Source: Anas platyrhynchos (Eukaryota > Chordata > Aves > Anseriformes > Anatidae). From it: DNA of 64,000 bases. Shown here in pieces: positions 36,815 to 49,300 of this stretch. A model generated the notes under the pieces. It made no database searches, was not told where the DNA came from, and saw nothing but the letters and a program-made list of their open reading frames with translations. Made by a program: the position numbers and the translations under genes. The stretch spans positions 48,363,501 through 48,427,500 of the forward strand of contig NC_092587.1 in the NCBI RefSeq assembly GCF_047663525.1, given 5' to 3'. Each line of letters begins with the position of its first letter. Within the stretch, counting starts at the first letter, position 1.

Positions 36815-36842
36815 GTTCTGCCTGGAGTCGATGAACTAAGCC
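36815..36842 (+). other. DCN exon 2, 5' UTR part
   Basis: The exon starts after the acceptor 'atcctag' and contributes 28 untranslated bases before the start codon. It contains the fifth upstream ATG of the leader (36831). Confidence 0.85.
36831..36839 (+). promoter_or_regulatory. uORF 5 in DCN leader: minimal Met-Asn-stop next to the start codon
   Basis: ATG AAC TAA, in frame with the main ORF and separated from its ATG by a single GCC codon. Context at -3 is T (weak), while the main ATG has G at -3. Human DCN is recalled as ATG AGA TAA ATC ATG: a Met-X-stop, one codon, then the start, so the geometry appears conserved. Confidence 0.7.
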
Positions 36843-37047
36843 ATGAGGCTGGCTCTCCTCTTCATCCTACTGCTGCCAGTATGCTTGGCCAAGCCATTCC
36901 ACCAGATGGGCCTCTTTGACTTTATGCTGGAAGATGAGGGGTCAGCTGATATGGCTCCAACCGATGATCCTGTCATATCTGGATTTGGGCCAGTGTGCCC
37001 CTTCCGCTGCCAGTGCCATCTCCGCGTGGTGCAGTGCTCTGACCTAG
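36843..37047 (+). CDS. DCN: Decorin, coding exon 2: signal peptide, propeptide, GAG region, Cys cluster (residues 1-68 and first base of codon 69)
   Basis: Decorin is a secreted class I small leucine-rich proteoglycan that binds fibrillar collagen, limits fibril diameter and sequesters TGF-beta. This exon encodes a signal peptide (residues 1-16, hydrophobic [14 protein letters not shown]) and a short propeptide (17-30, [14 protein letters not shown]) that aligns with the mammalian one removed by BMP1. An acidic N-terminal segment follows, then the class I N-terminal cysteine cluster C-X3-C-X-C-X6-C (Cys52, 56, 58, 65). The start was chosen for its G at -3, the signal peptide directly behind it and agreement with known decorins. 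The glycosaminoglycan site is odd: the position of human Ser34-Gly35 reads Ser34-Ala35, while Ser46-Gly-Phe-Gly forms a new SGxG motif. The donor is GTAAGC at 37048, splitting a Gly codon after its first base. Confidence 0.97.
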
Positions 37048-39643
37048 GTAAGCCCTGGAGTGTGTCCAAAGGGTCCAGTCATGACCACAAAATATGTTTG
37101 ATCTTTTATGTATATTTTATGTATGCACATTTCATTTGTTCTTTGAAACACTACAGATTTCTGTTTCAGGGAAAATCACTTTTCAAGGCTATTCCTTCAA
37201 AACCGTATTAAATAAATTCAGTGAGGTTAGATGTGGGTATGGAAACATTTTAAAAGGTCTTAAATTGCATGGTCCAGACTCCAACACCCTTAATCATACT
37301 GACAAATACCTCAACATAAAAATCATCCTATTTCCATAGGATTACATGAGCATGGAATAACCAACACTGAATCATGGAACAATCAACCATAGAACCAGAT
37401 CTTTGGAGGAAATAACTTGGAAACACTCCAAAACAATGAACACATATTGGAGTTCCTAATTAAATATCTGTCCTAAACACTGTTCAAGCTGAAACCATGA
37501 GAACTTTTCTTACAAAATCCCCATACTCCCACAAGTACAAGGGCTTGTCTATATCGTCAGGCCAGCAGGATATGAAGCCATGCCTGCCGTCACTGCGTTC
37601 TGACTTTGCCATGCAGAAATCACAAGTAATGAAGTTGACTTCAGTGTAACTGCTTTTGGTTTATGCCAGCTTTATTCAGTCAGTGAAAAAAAAAAGTATT
37701 TTTTTCTGTTTGTTTTTGTATTTCCTCACAAGGAAATTAGACAGTTTATTCAGTGGATAGACACATATCTTGACATAATTTTATAGACTTTTTTTATTTT
37801 TTGAGTCTTCTCTCAGATGTTTGAGTGTATTTCTGGTGTTTCTATTTTCCTATGTTATAACATTACCTTTTATAATTACTATAGGTCATGGCACAACTCT
37901 AACAAAAAAGGCTTGGGTCTCACTGTGGTGGCTGTTGTATAAGTACAGACATGAGGGGAAAACATTAGTTACATCCCTAGAAATTAAAAAAAAAAAAAAA
38001 AAGCCACATAATTATGCAATAGATATGTTTGGCAAGGATCCAGTGAACAATGCAAGCCAAGTTGCACAAATGAGTACAGACTAACCTACCCATGCATTCA
38101 TAAAACTTTCACAGTATTGGCTCTGTTGCAAGATTTTTCTTTTTCACTCTTTAGACCCCAGATAGTAGCAAACATGGAGTGGGGAGCAGGTTGCCCTGCA
38201 TACTATGAAGACCTCAGGTTTTATCATTGTTACACTGGATAATGCTGTTGGAATTTAAGTTATTTTAGGAACTTTTCCCTAGTCTGTTTCAATTCTGCAG
38301 AATGTAAGGAACTTTTCACTCAGTTAAAAAGTAGAGATACACACACAGGAACCCTTTGTTGCTATACATGCTCCCACATTCATTCAGTTCCCCTTCACGT
38401 TCACGTGGTTTCCAAGGAGGTTCACTACAATCCACTGCCTGCAATTGCTTCTGGGTTAATAAAGTCCCATAATGTCAAGGAGACTCAGAAGTAGAATGAT
38501 TAAAGCCCCAGGTCTGTGTTTTCCAGACAATTTTGAGAAGGATGATAAGAAATACATTTTCAGCTTGGTTTAAGTGAAGATACTGGAATGAGAAGCCAGT
38601 GCTTTTGAAGCAGCTGGGCTGATAACATCCAGTCTCTGGGCATAAAGGAAGTGAGATCTCCCTGGTTTCAGAAATGCAGTCCAGCAAAATAAGTAATATT
38701 TCCCTGGCAGAGCTCAGGGAAGTTATAACCATTCAGCATTATCCAGCCTTGGCACGAAGTTTTGTCTATCCCTGTCACGTGTACCTATGACAGCCACTTC
38801 TGGGCCTGGCCCAGATGGGAAGCTCACCAGGACACTAGTCCAATGGACACCTCAGAGACTGGGGACAGGACAACTCAGTGTGCCTCTGTTCTACACTCCT
38901 CCTGCTTTAAGTCTGTTTCTGTGCGACTCAGACTCCACTGAGGACAGATTTAACCAAAGACTTGAGGAAAGCCAGAAGCTGACTCTAAGAGCTCAAAATT
39001 TCTTTGGGAGCAGTTCTGCCAGGTTGACCAAGCATGCTCCTTGGCTGTCAGATGAAGGGCACAGTGATCAGGGAGACAAGGTGTATGCTGGAGCTGTAAC
39101 ACCAGCAATGAGAGTTGTAACTCCCTGCAGACCACTGCTCCTGATGTGCCTTTCCCTTGCAGTTCCAGGCGTTTCCTACCCGATCTAATTAGCTACCTCC
39201 CTGCCCCAGAATTATCAAATTGATTCATGTAGTCCCATGAGCACTAATTGAAGAAAAGCTTCAGGCAATAACAAAGCTCCTCCTAAGGATATATTAAGAA
39301 CTTACTAAATTAAATCCTTGTCCACAAAGGAAAGCTGTAATCTAGATCCTGTCTTCCACTCTCTTTCTGTGGCATGGAAAGAGGCTTCCTTGCAGCTGGG
39401 TGCAGGGAGCAGGCTATAGCAAGGAAGCTGGGGGACCTGACTTGGGCTACTTATGGAGATTTCTCTTCTTACTCTGCATGCTTCATTTTGTGCCTGTAGG
39501 GGCATTTACAGTTTGTACACTTTTGCTGTGTAAGGAGGAGCCTACTACCTGACACAGACTTATATGGAAAAGAAAACACAACAGGAAAACTATAACATTC
39601 AGGAGGGTCTGGAGTTGAGGTTTGGCCCTGCCTTTTTTTTTTT

Positions 39644-39675
39644 GGGGGGGGGGGGGAGGGAGGGGGAGGGAGGGG
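39644..39675 (+). repeat. G-rich run with G-quadruplex potential
   Basis: On the + (transcribed RNA-like) strand: thirteen Gs, then AGGG, AGGGGG, AGGG and AGGGG. This gives five G tracts with single-base loops, preceded by T11. Because it is on the sense strand of DCN intron 2, it could fold in the pre-mRNA as well as in DNA. Confidence 0.95.
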
Positions 39676-42600
39676 CTAGTTTCCATATATCTCAAGAGTA
39701 CTCGGTGAGAATATATATGTTTTTAAAAAAAAATCTAAATTTTATAAAAACAGTGGAAAAAAATGCTTGGTGGTCTAGTTACAGTAGTGTCAGCTGAATT
39801 TTTGCATTCTTGTACTTTTACGCTTTAGTCATATCTTCCTAAATACGTACCTTCAAATTAATTTATTTTGCCTCTGAGCCAAAAGCTGAACTAGCAGGAA
39901 AGAGAATACTGTCTTCTCACACCCCAAAGAAGAATTCTCTCAGAGGTGCAGTTACTGATGTATCGAGAACAAGACCCAGTGTGCCTACCTCATATGATAT
40001 TTATTGCCTTTGTGCAACAGGCTCAAGGATCTCATCAAAGAAGACCACTGTAGCATTTTCATGAAAGCTCTACCTTTTCTGAATTTTCCTCCTGTTGCCA
40101 GAAGAGAACCATAGGTTCACTTTTTGATCATGCTTCAATATAGGCATTACTACACTATAGCTGTGCTTTCTGTAAAGATAGTAGTCTTCCTTATTAGCAT
40201 GCACTAAAGAGTGGCTGATATAGCTGGTCAGAGGCAGCTCTTCATGTATCAAAATATCAAATATAGGAAAGACATGAAATCAGCTGCCCAGGCAAACATG
40301 CTCTGTGAAAGCCCTAGGAAGATTTGACAGTTCAATTTAAAGTCTCAACCTCCCAAAGGGAGTCTCAAGGAAAGGTTCCTCTCAGAGTACCCTGGTAGGC
40401 AAGAGAAAGAACGTAATTATTTAGCCCTGTGGCAGATGCAGAATGCTCCCTAAGTACGTTTAGCGGTGGTGGATAGAACTTTATTTTACCTTCAGGCAAG
40501 TCTAGCAGCCCGTTATGCATTGAGTAGTGTTTGTGTTCTGTGGTATGCGGTGAAATTGCCTTCCTTAGAGACTTCACAGAAGGTGAAGGTTCCTTCAGCC
40601 ATCTTGCCATGAGCATCCATGGGGGCTTTGCGGTCTCCAAAAAGTGCAGGAGAGATGAATGTCAGTAATTAAAGTTCAAGCTGTATTACATCTTAAATTG
40701 TAGCTTTGCTCACAGCTCAGAATTGCAGGGTTTCTCCAGCTGTAAAGAAGCATGTATTGAAGCTCAGCATGGATGCTGGAGTGTGTATTTGAAAAATACT
40801 TTGAGATCAGCAGGTGAAAAGCTCACAGATGTGTAAAACATTATTCCAGGGATCCAGTAACATGAGACAGTTTATCTGTGTGTATAAAACGTCTAAGTTA
40901 TATTAACTAATAGCCCTTCAACACCTGGATAATGCTAACATGAAAACAGCTAATTTATTTGCTGACAAAAGACAATTTACCTTGTATAAAATCTTCTAAA
41001 AATAACTAAACACCCACTTTCTGATCATATCTGTGATTGGGAACCTGTTCTCTCCTTTTAAAGGAAATTAACTCCTTTGGGACATACCTTGATTTGAATT
41101 TCCATTGTCAACACAAAATATTCTTAAAGAAAAATAATACTTACATTATTGGTGATCAGTCTCAGTCATTTTATGAGTCCAAGAAAATAGATGGAAAAAC
41201 AGGAACTGCTGAGTACTTCAGCTTTTAAATCTCTACCATTACTATCCTCTCTAAACCATAGTTTTTATAGCTAAATGTTTAATTCAAAATCTGATACGTT
41301 TCTAAAAGTGCAATTAGAAAAAAAAAAGAAACAAACAACCAACAACAACAAAAAACAGGAATGACCATTATCTTAAATGACCAGATATTAATAAATATAA
41401 TTTAAAAATAAATGTTTTTGTTAACTTACATTTTACTTGTTGAGCTTTTAGGTTAAGTTATTAAGCTATGTGTGATAAAATTAAAGGATGAAAAAGCCAA
41501 CTGAGGGTAGCAACGTTGTTTTTCAATAAATTTACCATGATTATAAAAATTTTACTATCTATTCAGTTTACATACTATTTTGGGTCTATCTTGGAAGTTA
41601 AAGAAACCATGAAAGAAAGTCCTATGCTCAGTAAATCCTGAAACAATTATTAAATTAAGAAGAAAATAATTAGAAAAGTTGAAAAGTTGTTAAGAAGAAA
41701 AATATTGGATAGATGTAGACTGATCTATACTTATGAAATATTAGCTTTCTCCACTGTAAGAACAAAAGACAAGCCTTGTTATAAACCACTAGTTTTACTA
41801 CCTGAATTCTTGATGTTCCAGTTCCCATTGATAGACTTGATTCTCGGTGAAAGTTAGTTCATTCCAAATACATCCTCTCTTTATTTGTTGCCTGCTCCAA
41901 GGTAACTGTTACCACCTGTGTGTGTTTGTTTGTTGTTTTTGTTTTGTTTCTAGATTTATTCACTTGTTTTAGACTAGAAAATACAATTTAAGAAAGCATA
42001 CATGTAGTGGCAGGAATGAAAATCTTGAGTGCCAAAAGCAAGTGGTACAAGAAGTGACTGTTTTCTGGTTCATGATAGAACAAGGTTTCATTTCTAAAAT
42101 ATCCCACAGTACAAATAAGTAACTAATAGATAGCTAAAAAAAAAAAAAAAAAGTGAGTCAACTGTTAAGTCATTACAGAACATAACAGGTAACTGAAGCA
42201 CTTCAATCATACTAAATAATCACTACTGACATCTACTGATGTTATGGACATTTATAATATTTGTATTAAATTCTCAACATCTTTAAATGTTGTAGTATTT
42301 GGTAACAGATATAATTGTTTAGAAACTATTGATATTTTCAAGACACAAATCCTGTGCTATTCACCTGCTAAAAACTCCCTGCCAAGTCTTAGAAAGAGCT
42401 AGGGAGTCCAAAGGCTCCTTCCCAGAGTTCAAAGAGAACCTTCAACCAGTAGGGATGTGGCCTAGGAATTTGAGTCCTACCTGAATCCACCAATGGTAAT
42501 AGCAAGAAACTACCAATACCAGCCTCCAGCCTCTCAAGAAAAATACTTTTACATGGTTCAGTTTTCCATGGTATTTAAAAAAGTTTCTATTTTTAAGTGT

Positions 42601-45600
42601 ATCTTTAAAACATCTTTCTAACCCAGGTTTGAAAGTATAATATCTAGACTTTCTTTATCAACTTTGGATTCACTGGTCTGTGTTTCACTTTATCCATGTC
42701 CTGGATCTACCATGTGGTTACAGGGGAAAAAATATATATATTTTTCTGAATATATTTTTGTCTGTTCATAAAGTTCAGGTCAAATAATATGTGCTTTACA
42801 ATGCATTGTACATTCTTTTGAAACTTACTTCTCCTGTTTTATATACTTGTCCTGACTAACAGTAATAGCAAATGCTAGAATTCTGTTGTATTATGTTTAA
42901 AAGTTCATTCATGCAGAGCATTTTTGTCTAGAAAATGAAAGGAAAACACTAGGAAAAGAAAATAGGTAGAGCAGAAATTTCTCCTTGGCATCTCAGCAAG
43001 GAAAGTGATGGAAACAGTGAACACAGTCCCACAGGGAGCTTTAAAACCAAGGCCCATGCCCACAGATGTGTGTGCGTGGGGGAGGTGTTGTGAGTTTTGT
43101 TCTTTTGTTTTGTATGTGTTTGGTTGGATGGTTTGTTTTCTGGGTGGCTTTTTTTGTTGTTGTAGGGTTTTTGTTTGTTTGTTTGTTTGTTTTTTGTGTA
43201 GTAGTTTTCAGCTCATGGGATTGATGGTTTGAACAGGTCTGTACAACATTGTCAACAGGGTTACATTTGCTATACATGCAATCTTACGGTAGACTTCTCA
43301 GGCAATCTATAAAGAGTAAAAAAAGTGAAAATCAACATTTAAAGATTATGTGTGTACTCTCTGTGCATGCTCTTAGGTGAGAAGACACCTAGGAAGATAT
43401 CCCATACTAGCCTGGTGTTCATTTCCTGGAAACTATTTAGAGTGCTACAAAAATCTGTTAAGGAGAGAATGTTGGCAGTTTTTATTTTAATATGAAAAAT
43501 AATGTAATAAATATGAAATAATATAAAAGAAGTGAAAACTAGAAGCCCACCTGATTTCACAGTAACTTTAGAAAAACAGGAAGACAGATAAAATAGGAAA
43601 GATTTAAGAAGGAGGGTATGAACACGAAAGGGAAAATCTCACTTTTTCAAGGGAAGCCACGAAAGAAATATTTAAAAAAGGAGACCTATAGTAAGTTTCA
43701 GATACAGGTGAGGAAAAATGAGAAAGGAACTTAAGATAGGAATCTAATGAAAATCTTGCAGCTTTCAGGGTCAGGGGCTAAAATTTATTTTCTTTTCTTT
43801 ATTTCTCTCACTCTGTGGTGGAGAAGAGATGACTGTTTCAGATGACCTGGAGGAAGTACATCACTAAATAACCAATACAATAAATAAGTAACATAAGCAA
43901 AATGTCAAAGAGTCACTAGAATATATATAACATAATCTGTTAGAAAGAGGGAGATAACAGCTCTGCAGACTTTCTAATTCTTTCATGAAATTATCTCAAC
44001 ATTTATTTAAATGTTACTCACTGTGTTCAGACATATTCACAGTGGCTCTCTTCCTTTGTTTGCATGAAAGGAAGCTGAAAGCAATCCTAAAACATTTATG
44101 AAAAATGCTCATGTCCCTAAAATACCAGTAACAAACCTCTGCCTTCAGATCATAATAAAACTAGAGCTGTGCAATGACTATGTGGTGAGAAAAGGAAAGT
44201 GTAAGTTTACTGGAAAGTACAGGAGATCCCACCAAACCACTCTTTATGGCTACCCCTTTGAGTTAGTGCTAATTCTGGTAAATCACAAAGTAAAGATTCA
44301 GAGTGGTAGACTTGTATCTATTGCCTGCTGCTTAAACTGTGAACCAGGCAAATATCAAATATCCAAAGGTTCATTCATAATTTAATGTTAGAAATTTCCC
44401 CAGTCATTGAAATACTCTCTTCTGAATACTGTGAATATTCATAAGAAATATATGTTTCACCTCAGTGCACGAATAGTCATACATAGTACATCTGCATTGC
44501 ATCCACATTGATTAAATCCATGATGCATACCATGCTGGCAGATTGCATGAATCACACAGGACTGTTGCTGTTCTCTGATAGAATGTTTTATGTCAGTAAC
44601 CATGACAGTGGGAATTGTAATGTTGGCAATTCTAGTGGTTACTTCAGAAATCTCACGATATTTGATTTTTTATGTAATGTCTTCATCCCTGAAGACTAAT
44701 GATTGTTTCAAAAATATTTTTCTTCCTTTCTAAAAGAATTCTGTCCTTCTTGATAAGGTATATATCTTCCAGACCGTTGACATTAAGTCAGTCAGAAAGA
44801 ACACAGAAATGGTATTTGCTTGATTATAAGATTTAAGAATGTATCATTACTCATTGGTATTATTATTATTATTATTTTGAGACAGGAGGCTGAGTCTATT
44901 TGTACCGGAAATGTGACTCTCACGGAAAAATAATTCATAAAATCTGTAGTTTACAATATTTGTTATATTTTGAAATATGTGGTCACTACAAGGAGTGAGT
45001 GGAAATGGAAGTGAGCAGATAAGTTATGCATTCATTTTAAAACCTTTCATTGGGTTTTTACAATTCTTTACACTATCATAATGGAATTGCACAGTTGATC
45101 ATAATGTATCTTTTTTTTTTTTTTTTTTTCTTTTTTTCCTGTGTTCCTCACTCTGTTCTGGAAAACAATGTTGTAAAATTTGGGAAGATAAACAAACAAA
45201 GAAACAGTGTAGTAGTATACCAGTTGGTCTACTTTTGTGAAAGGCCATCTCAGCAGGGAATGGAATTCATTTTCTCATTCTTTCCAATGGGAAGGGTCAG
45301 AGGTATACAAAAATAATAATATGTGAAGAAAATTATTAAAAGTCCCAAAAGGATCTTAATGGAACATGAATCTTATAGACTGAAGAGCAGGAAGAATATC
45401 TGAAAAATGGTTGTCATGGTTGCATTTTAAGAGTTTCATAGATTCCAGTAGAAACTGTGTTGCTCTTTTTGTTGTTGTTGTTGTTGTTTCGTAAATCACC
45501 TGAGAAAAAAATAATTCTCCAATTCTTCAGGCTTTTTTTTTTTTTAAATTAAAATGTTCCCATTAGTACTGATGATTTCATAATAAGAAAAGGAAAGGTA

Positions 45601-46333
45601 AAGAACAGACTTTTCTTTTGAAAGTGGGAGGGAGAAGGAGGTTGTGGGTACTACTCTAAAGAAAAAAAAATGTTTCTTACTTTTGTGGTTGGCAGGATGC
45701 AAATTGTGAAACCACTCCTATTTTCAAATCCCACACAATAGAGAACAAATTCCAGTAAATACTGAAGAACACGGACTGGGAAAGTTTCAGTGAACTCTTC
45801 TATTCCAAAGCATTCAACACTACGCTGAGTTCCCTGCCATCCTTCCAGAAAGCTGTCCTTGAGTCCTGTATTTTCCCTGACTAAGTCTCCTGAACCCATG
45901 AGTTTGCCATTCACCCCATTCATCCCAGAGTCCACACAGCCCACTGTTGAGATGAGGCAGAGCTGGGCTTTGAGCAGGGAAGAACACATAGCAGAGGAAG
46001 AACAGACAGCTGCTGGAGAGACTGCCCCCACCGGGAGAGCAGCCGCTGATGACCACGTCTGGGAATTACATGTAACTCAGTCCAAATTCTTCAGCTGGCA
46101 GCAGCTGTTAGTGGAAACTAAAGGAGACTTGAAAAGAGCCCCATTTTATGGCCCCTATGATAATAATCGTGAGTGTTGCAATGCAATAACACATGTATCT
46201 GAGCTACAGCATTCAGGTCTCCCTCTGCCTTTTGACCCTTGCTCCTAAGCTGGGAAAGGGAATGTTTATTCAGGGGAAAAAGCCCCATCTCTGTCTGTTG
46301 TAAACTGGATAGGAGGTGGGAAAAAAAAAATAA

Positions 46334-46380
46334 ATATATATATATATATATATATGTATGTATATATTTATTTATTTAAT
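46334..46380. repeat. (TA)n microsatellite grading into (TTTA)n
   Basis: About eleven TA units after an A run, then GTATGTATATATTTATTTATTTA. Intronic in DCN. Confidence 0.95.
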
Positions 46381-49300
46381 AAACCAGGCTCTGCTGCTTT
46401 AAGTTGTTTGCAATTGGCACCAGTCACATATTTCTTATTTTGACTATGTGGTCTCAGCATTGCAAGGATACAGTTCCCAGGGAAGTGTCCTCATCTCTGG
46501 ACTACAGACTCAGACTCCTTTTTGCTTCATCTCTCGCACTAGCCCCATAAATCTTGCATTCCTTTTCTGCATAATTGTATGGCTTCAGCAGAAATGTGGC
46601 TTCATGCCACGTTTCTGATTCTCAGTTCTGAGAAACTGGAGCAGTGAACTGAAGACCCTTCATAGTGGGGAGGTTTCAAATGCCACCCTTCACATTTTGA
46701 GGGTTAAACAATTCAACAGCCACTTGATCACAGCTCCTGCAGCTGATCAGGTAATTCCCCGAGCTGCAAAAGTAATGAAGCTTGCTTTGTATATCAAAAT
46801 CCCTAATCCTCTTTAGTCCTCGCAATATTCCCAAATCCTTGCTACATCTCCTACACCTGTTTGGCTGGCTAAATGGCAGCATGTGTGAGTTGGGCTGGTC
46901 TATTACTACACAGGAGATGACTAGCCACAGATTGCTGCTCTCTCAGGGACTCAATAAGGGCTGAATTATACCAACCTCACTGTATCATTAGTTTGGCTCA
47001 TTTGTGCTTAGTTTCTGGTCTCATGAAATCTCCAGACCCATCAGACTTCTGTCCTTTCCAAAAGGAGAGGTAATCACAGATAAGCAGTCAGACATTGCAA
47101 TTGTGTTAATCTAATTTATTTAAGAAATAATGAGAAAATACTACACATCACATAGGTAGGATCCCACTGAGACAAGCATGATTTCTGAAATATTACCTTC
47201 ATCTCCATCCTCCTGCTATGGAGAGATTCCTGGTCCTGGTAACCTCTCTCTACTGAACATCTTCTAATTGACTCTAGATGAGCCTTTCCTTCACAGAACT
47301 TCCAAAAGTGAGTGTGGGTTCTTGTTGTCTATGTGAAAGAAATCCATTGATGATCCAGCTTTGCTAGGCATCCCTCTAATACATTTGATCATATTGTTAT
47401 ATTAGTTATTCCATAAATCTGTGATGTATTTACTAGTGTAAGAATAAGTTAAGAATAGGAAACCTTCTGCTGGGAAAATAAAAGTACAGTTGATCCTGAG
47501 CAACAAGGGGAAGTGTTTCAAGCTCATTTACTTACTTATTTATTTATTTATTTATTTTTATTAATGTTCTCTGGTATATTCTACTCTTTATGTATTGTCA
47601 TATCCATGCATGTTTACACACATACATGTCTGCTGGTGGGAATCGCTAAGCGCTAGGGGTTGATGATGTAGGATAGAAGAAGATTTCCATTTGTTGTAAT
47701 CTACAGAGAATGATCTGGCACATATTGCAGGAATGGATATTTGTTTAGCTTCGGTAAGGTAGACATGATTTCTCTTGAGAACTATTTTAGTGCAAATGGC
47801 AATAATTTTCTGACTAAAGATAAAAGTTCTTTCGTTAAGTCCCTTATGTTTCCAGAATATTTAGGCTTTTAATTTCAGTGTAAGCAAGCATTTTGTAAGG
47901 GTGGGGCTATACCTTTTCTGCTCATTCATGATTTTTTTTTAATGCATTTAACAACTTATATAATAACTGATCTCGTTTTATTCAATCAAAATTAATAAAA
48001 CAATATGCACTTTCAAATTAACAGATAGAAAGGCAGAAATATCAAAATCTTTAGTCAGTTTTATGTTAATCTTGGAAACCAGAGGCCTGAAATATTTCCA
48101 GAGAACTGAATACCAAACTCTGTATCACTGAGTATTCACATAAAAAGTCAGACTGCTATGAAAAATTGCCATATAGCTTTCTTTTTTATATTCACAAGCT
48201 TGAATGTAAATATATAAAAAAAAAAAAAAAAGCTGAAATAGTTGTGTAAAATGTTTTAAAAATGATTAAGAAGTGACTCAATTGATATTTTCCTGTACCA
48301 GCTCCTCTGTCAGTTGACATTATATAATTTCACAGAAAGGCATTAGTAAGTGGACATAGAGTCACACTACAACAGGTTTTCAGAAGTATATGGGCATTAA
48401 GTCATGGGAAATAAGTCATATGAACAGCCCACAATTCCCCTCTAAATTCTTCTGTCTTCCAGCCAGAAGAATACAAGAATCATCCTGGGTATTGGAAATT
48501 CTAATTTAAGATTCAAGAGCTATTTTAGCTTCTAGTGGGATTGCAGTTTTCTAGATTCATTTCAAATTCTGTCACGCTGTCATGTTAGACTCCCCCATTC
48601 ATGTGCGCTGCTTATGTACTGACCTGTTATGACTAGAAAGACTTGAAGGATTGCTCCTCAGGCAACAAAACTCTAGAGAAGAGACTGGTTTCATGAGCTT
48701 GCAGGTCTGGGATAGATGTAGAATACAAGTAGAAGTGCTGTTGTAGTGCAAATCGATGTAGATTGGACAAGTGGTGAAACACTTGGATCCAGTCCACAAG
48801 TTAAACACAGTTTAATCCTGAATTATTAGTTGATAATTTTATAAGACAGTGTCCAGATCCACCCATTTACAAACTGTTGTGTCACTAGAGAGCTCTATTT
48901 GATATAGCTGTCAGTTGGTGGGTGTACTGTACTGCTTAATATTAATGTAACATCTCTATGGCACATGAGGTGTATCCTGTACTCCTATACACAATGCATG
49001 ATACTTTGCTCTCCATATGTTCAAAACTCAGACAAGCTAAGGAAAAATCATATACCATGGTTTCAATTCAGCTGTTTACTAAACCATTTTTAGAAATGGC
49101 TTCAGGATCACATAACAGAATATACATGAGGTAGGTAATAAAACAAGTTCAATATTTTTAGGGATGGCAGTTTTATTCCTTGTATGCAGAGCTAGTAATT
49201 GCATTGTACCTCTTAGATTTTAGTACAATAATCTTTTATAAATCACTGTTCACAAAGGGTTATCTGATTACAGTTGTCTTACTATAATACGAACCACCAC

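Noticed and set aside
38787..39188. 133-codon + strand open frame in DCN intron 2
   Set aside because: It falls in a GC-richer patch where stops are rarer. No family signature, no splice sites matched to DCN phases, and a competing frame on the other strand.
45651..46248. Overlapping frames of 126-129 codons on both strands in DCN intron 2
   Set aside because: Open on both strands at once, no family resemblance and no repeat I could name. Most likely chance in a GC-richer patch or an unrecognised old repeat.
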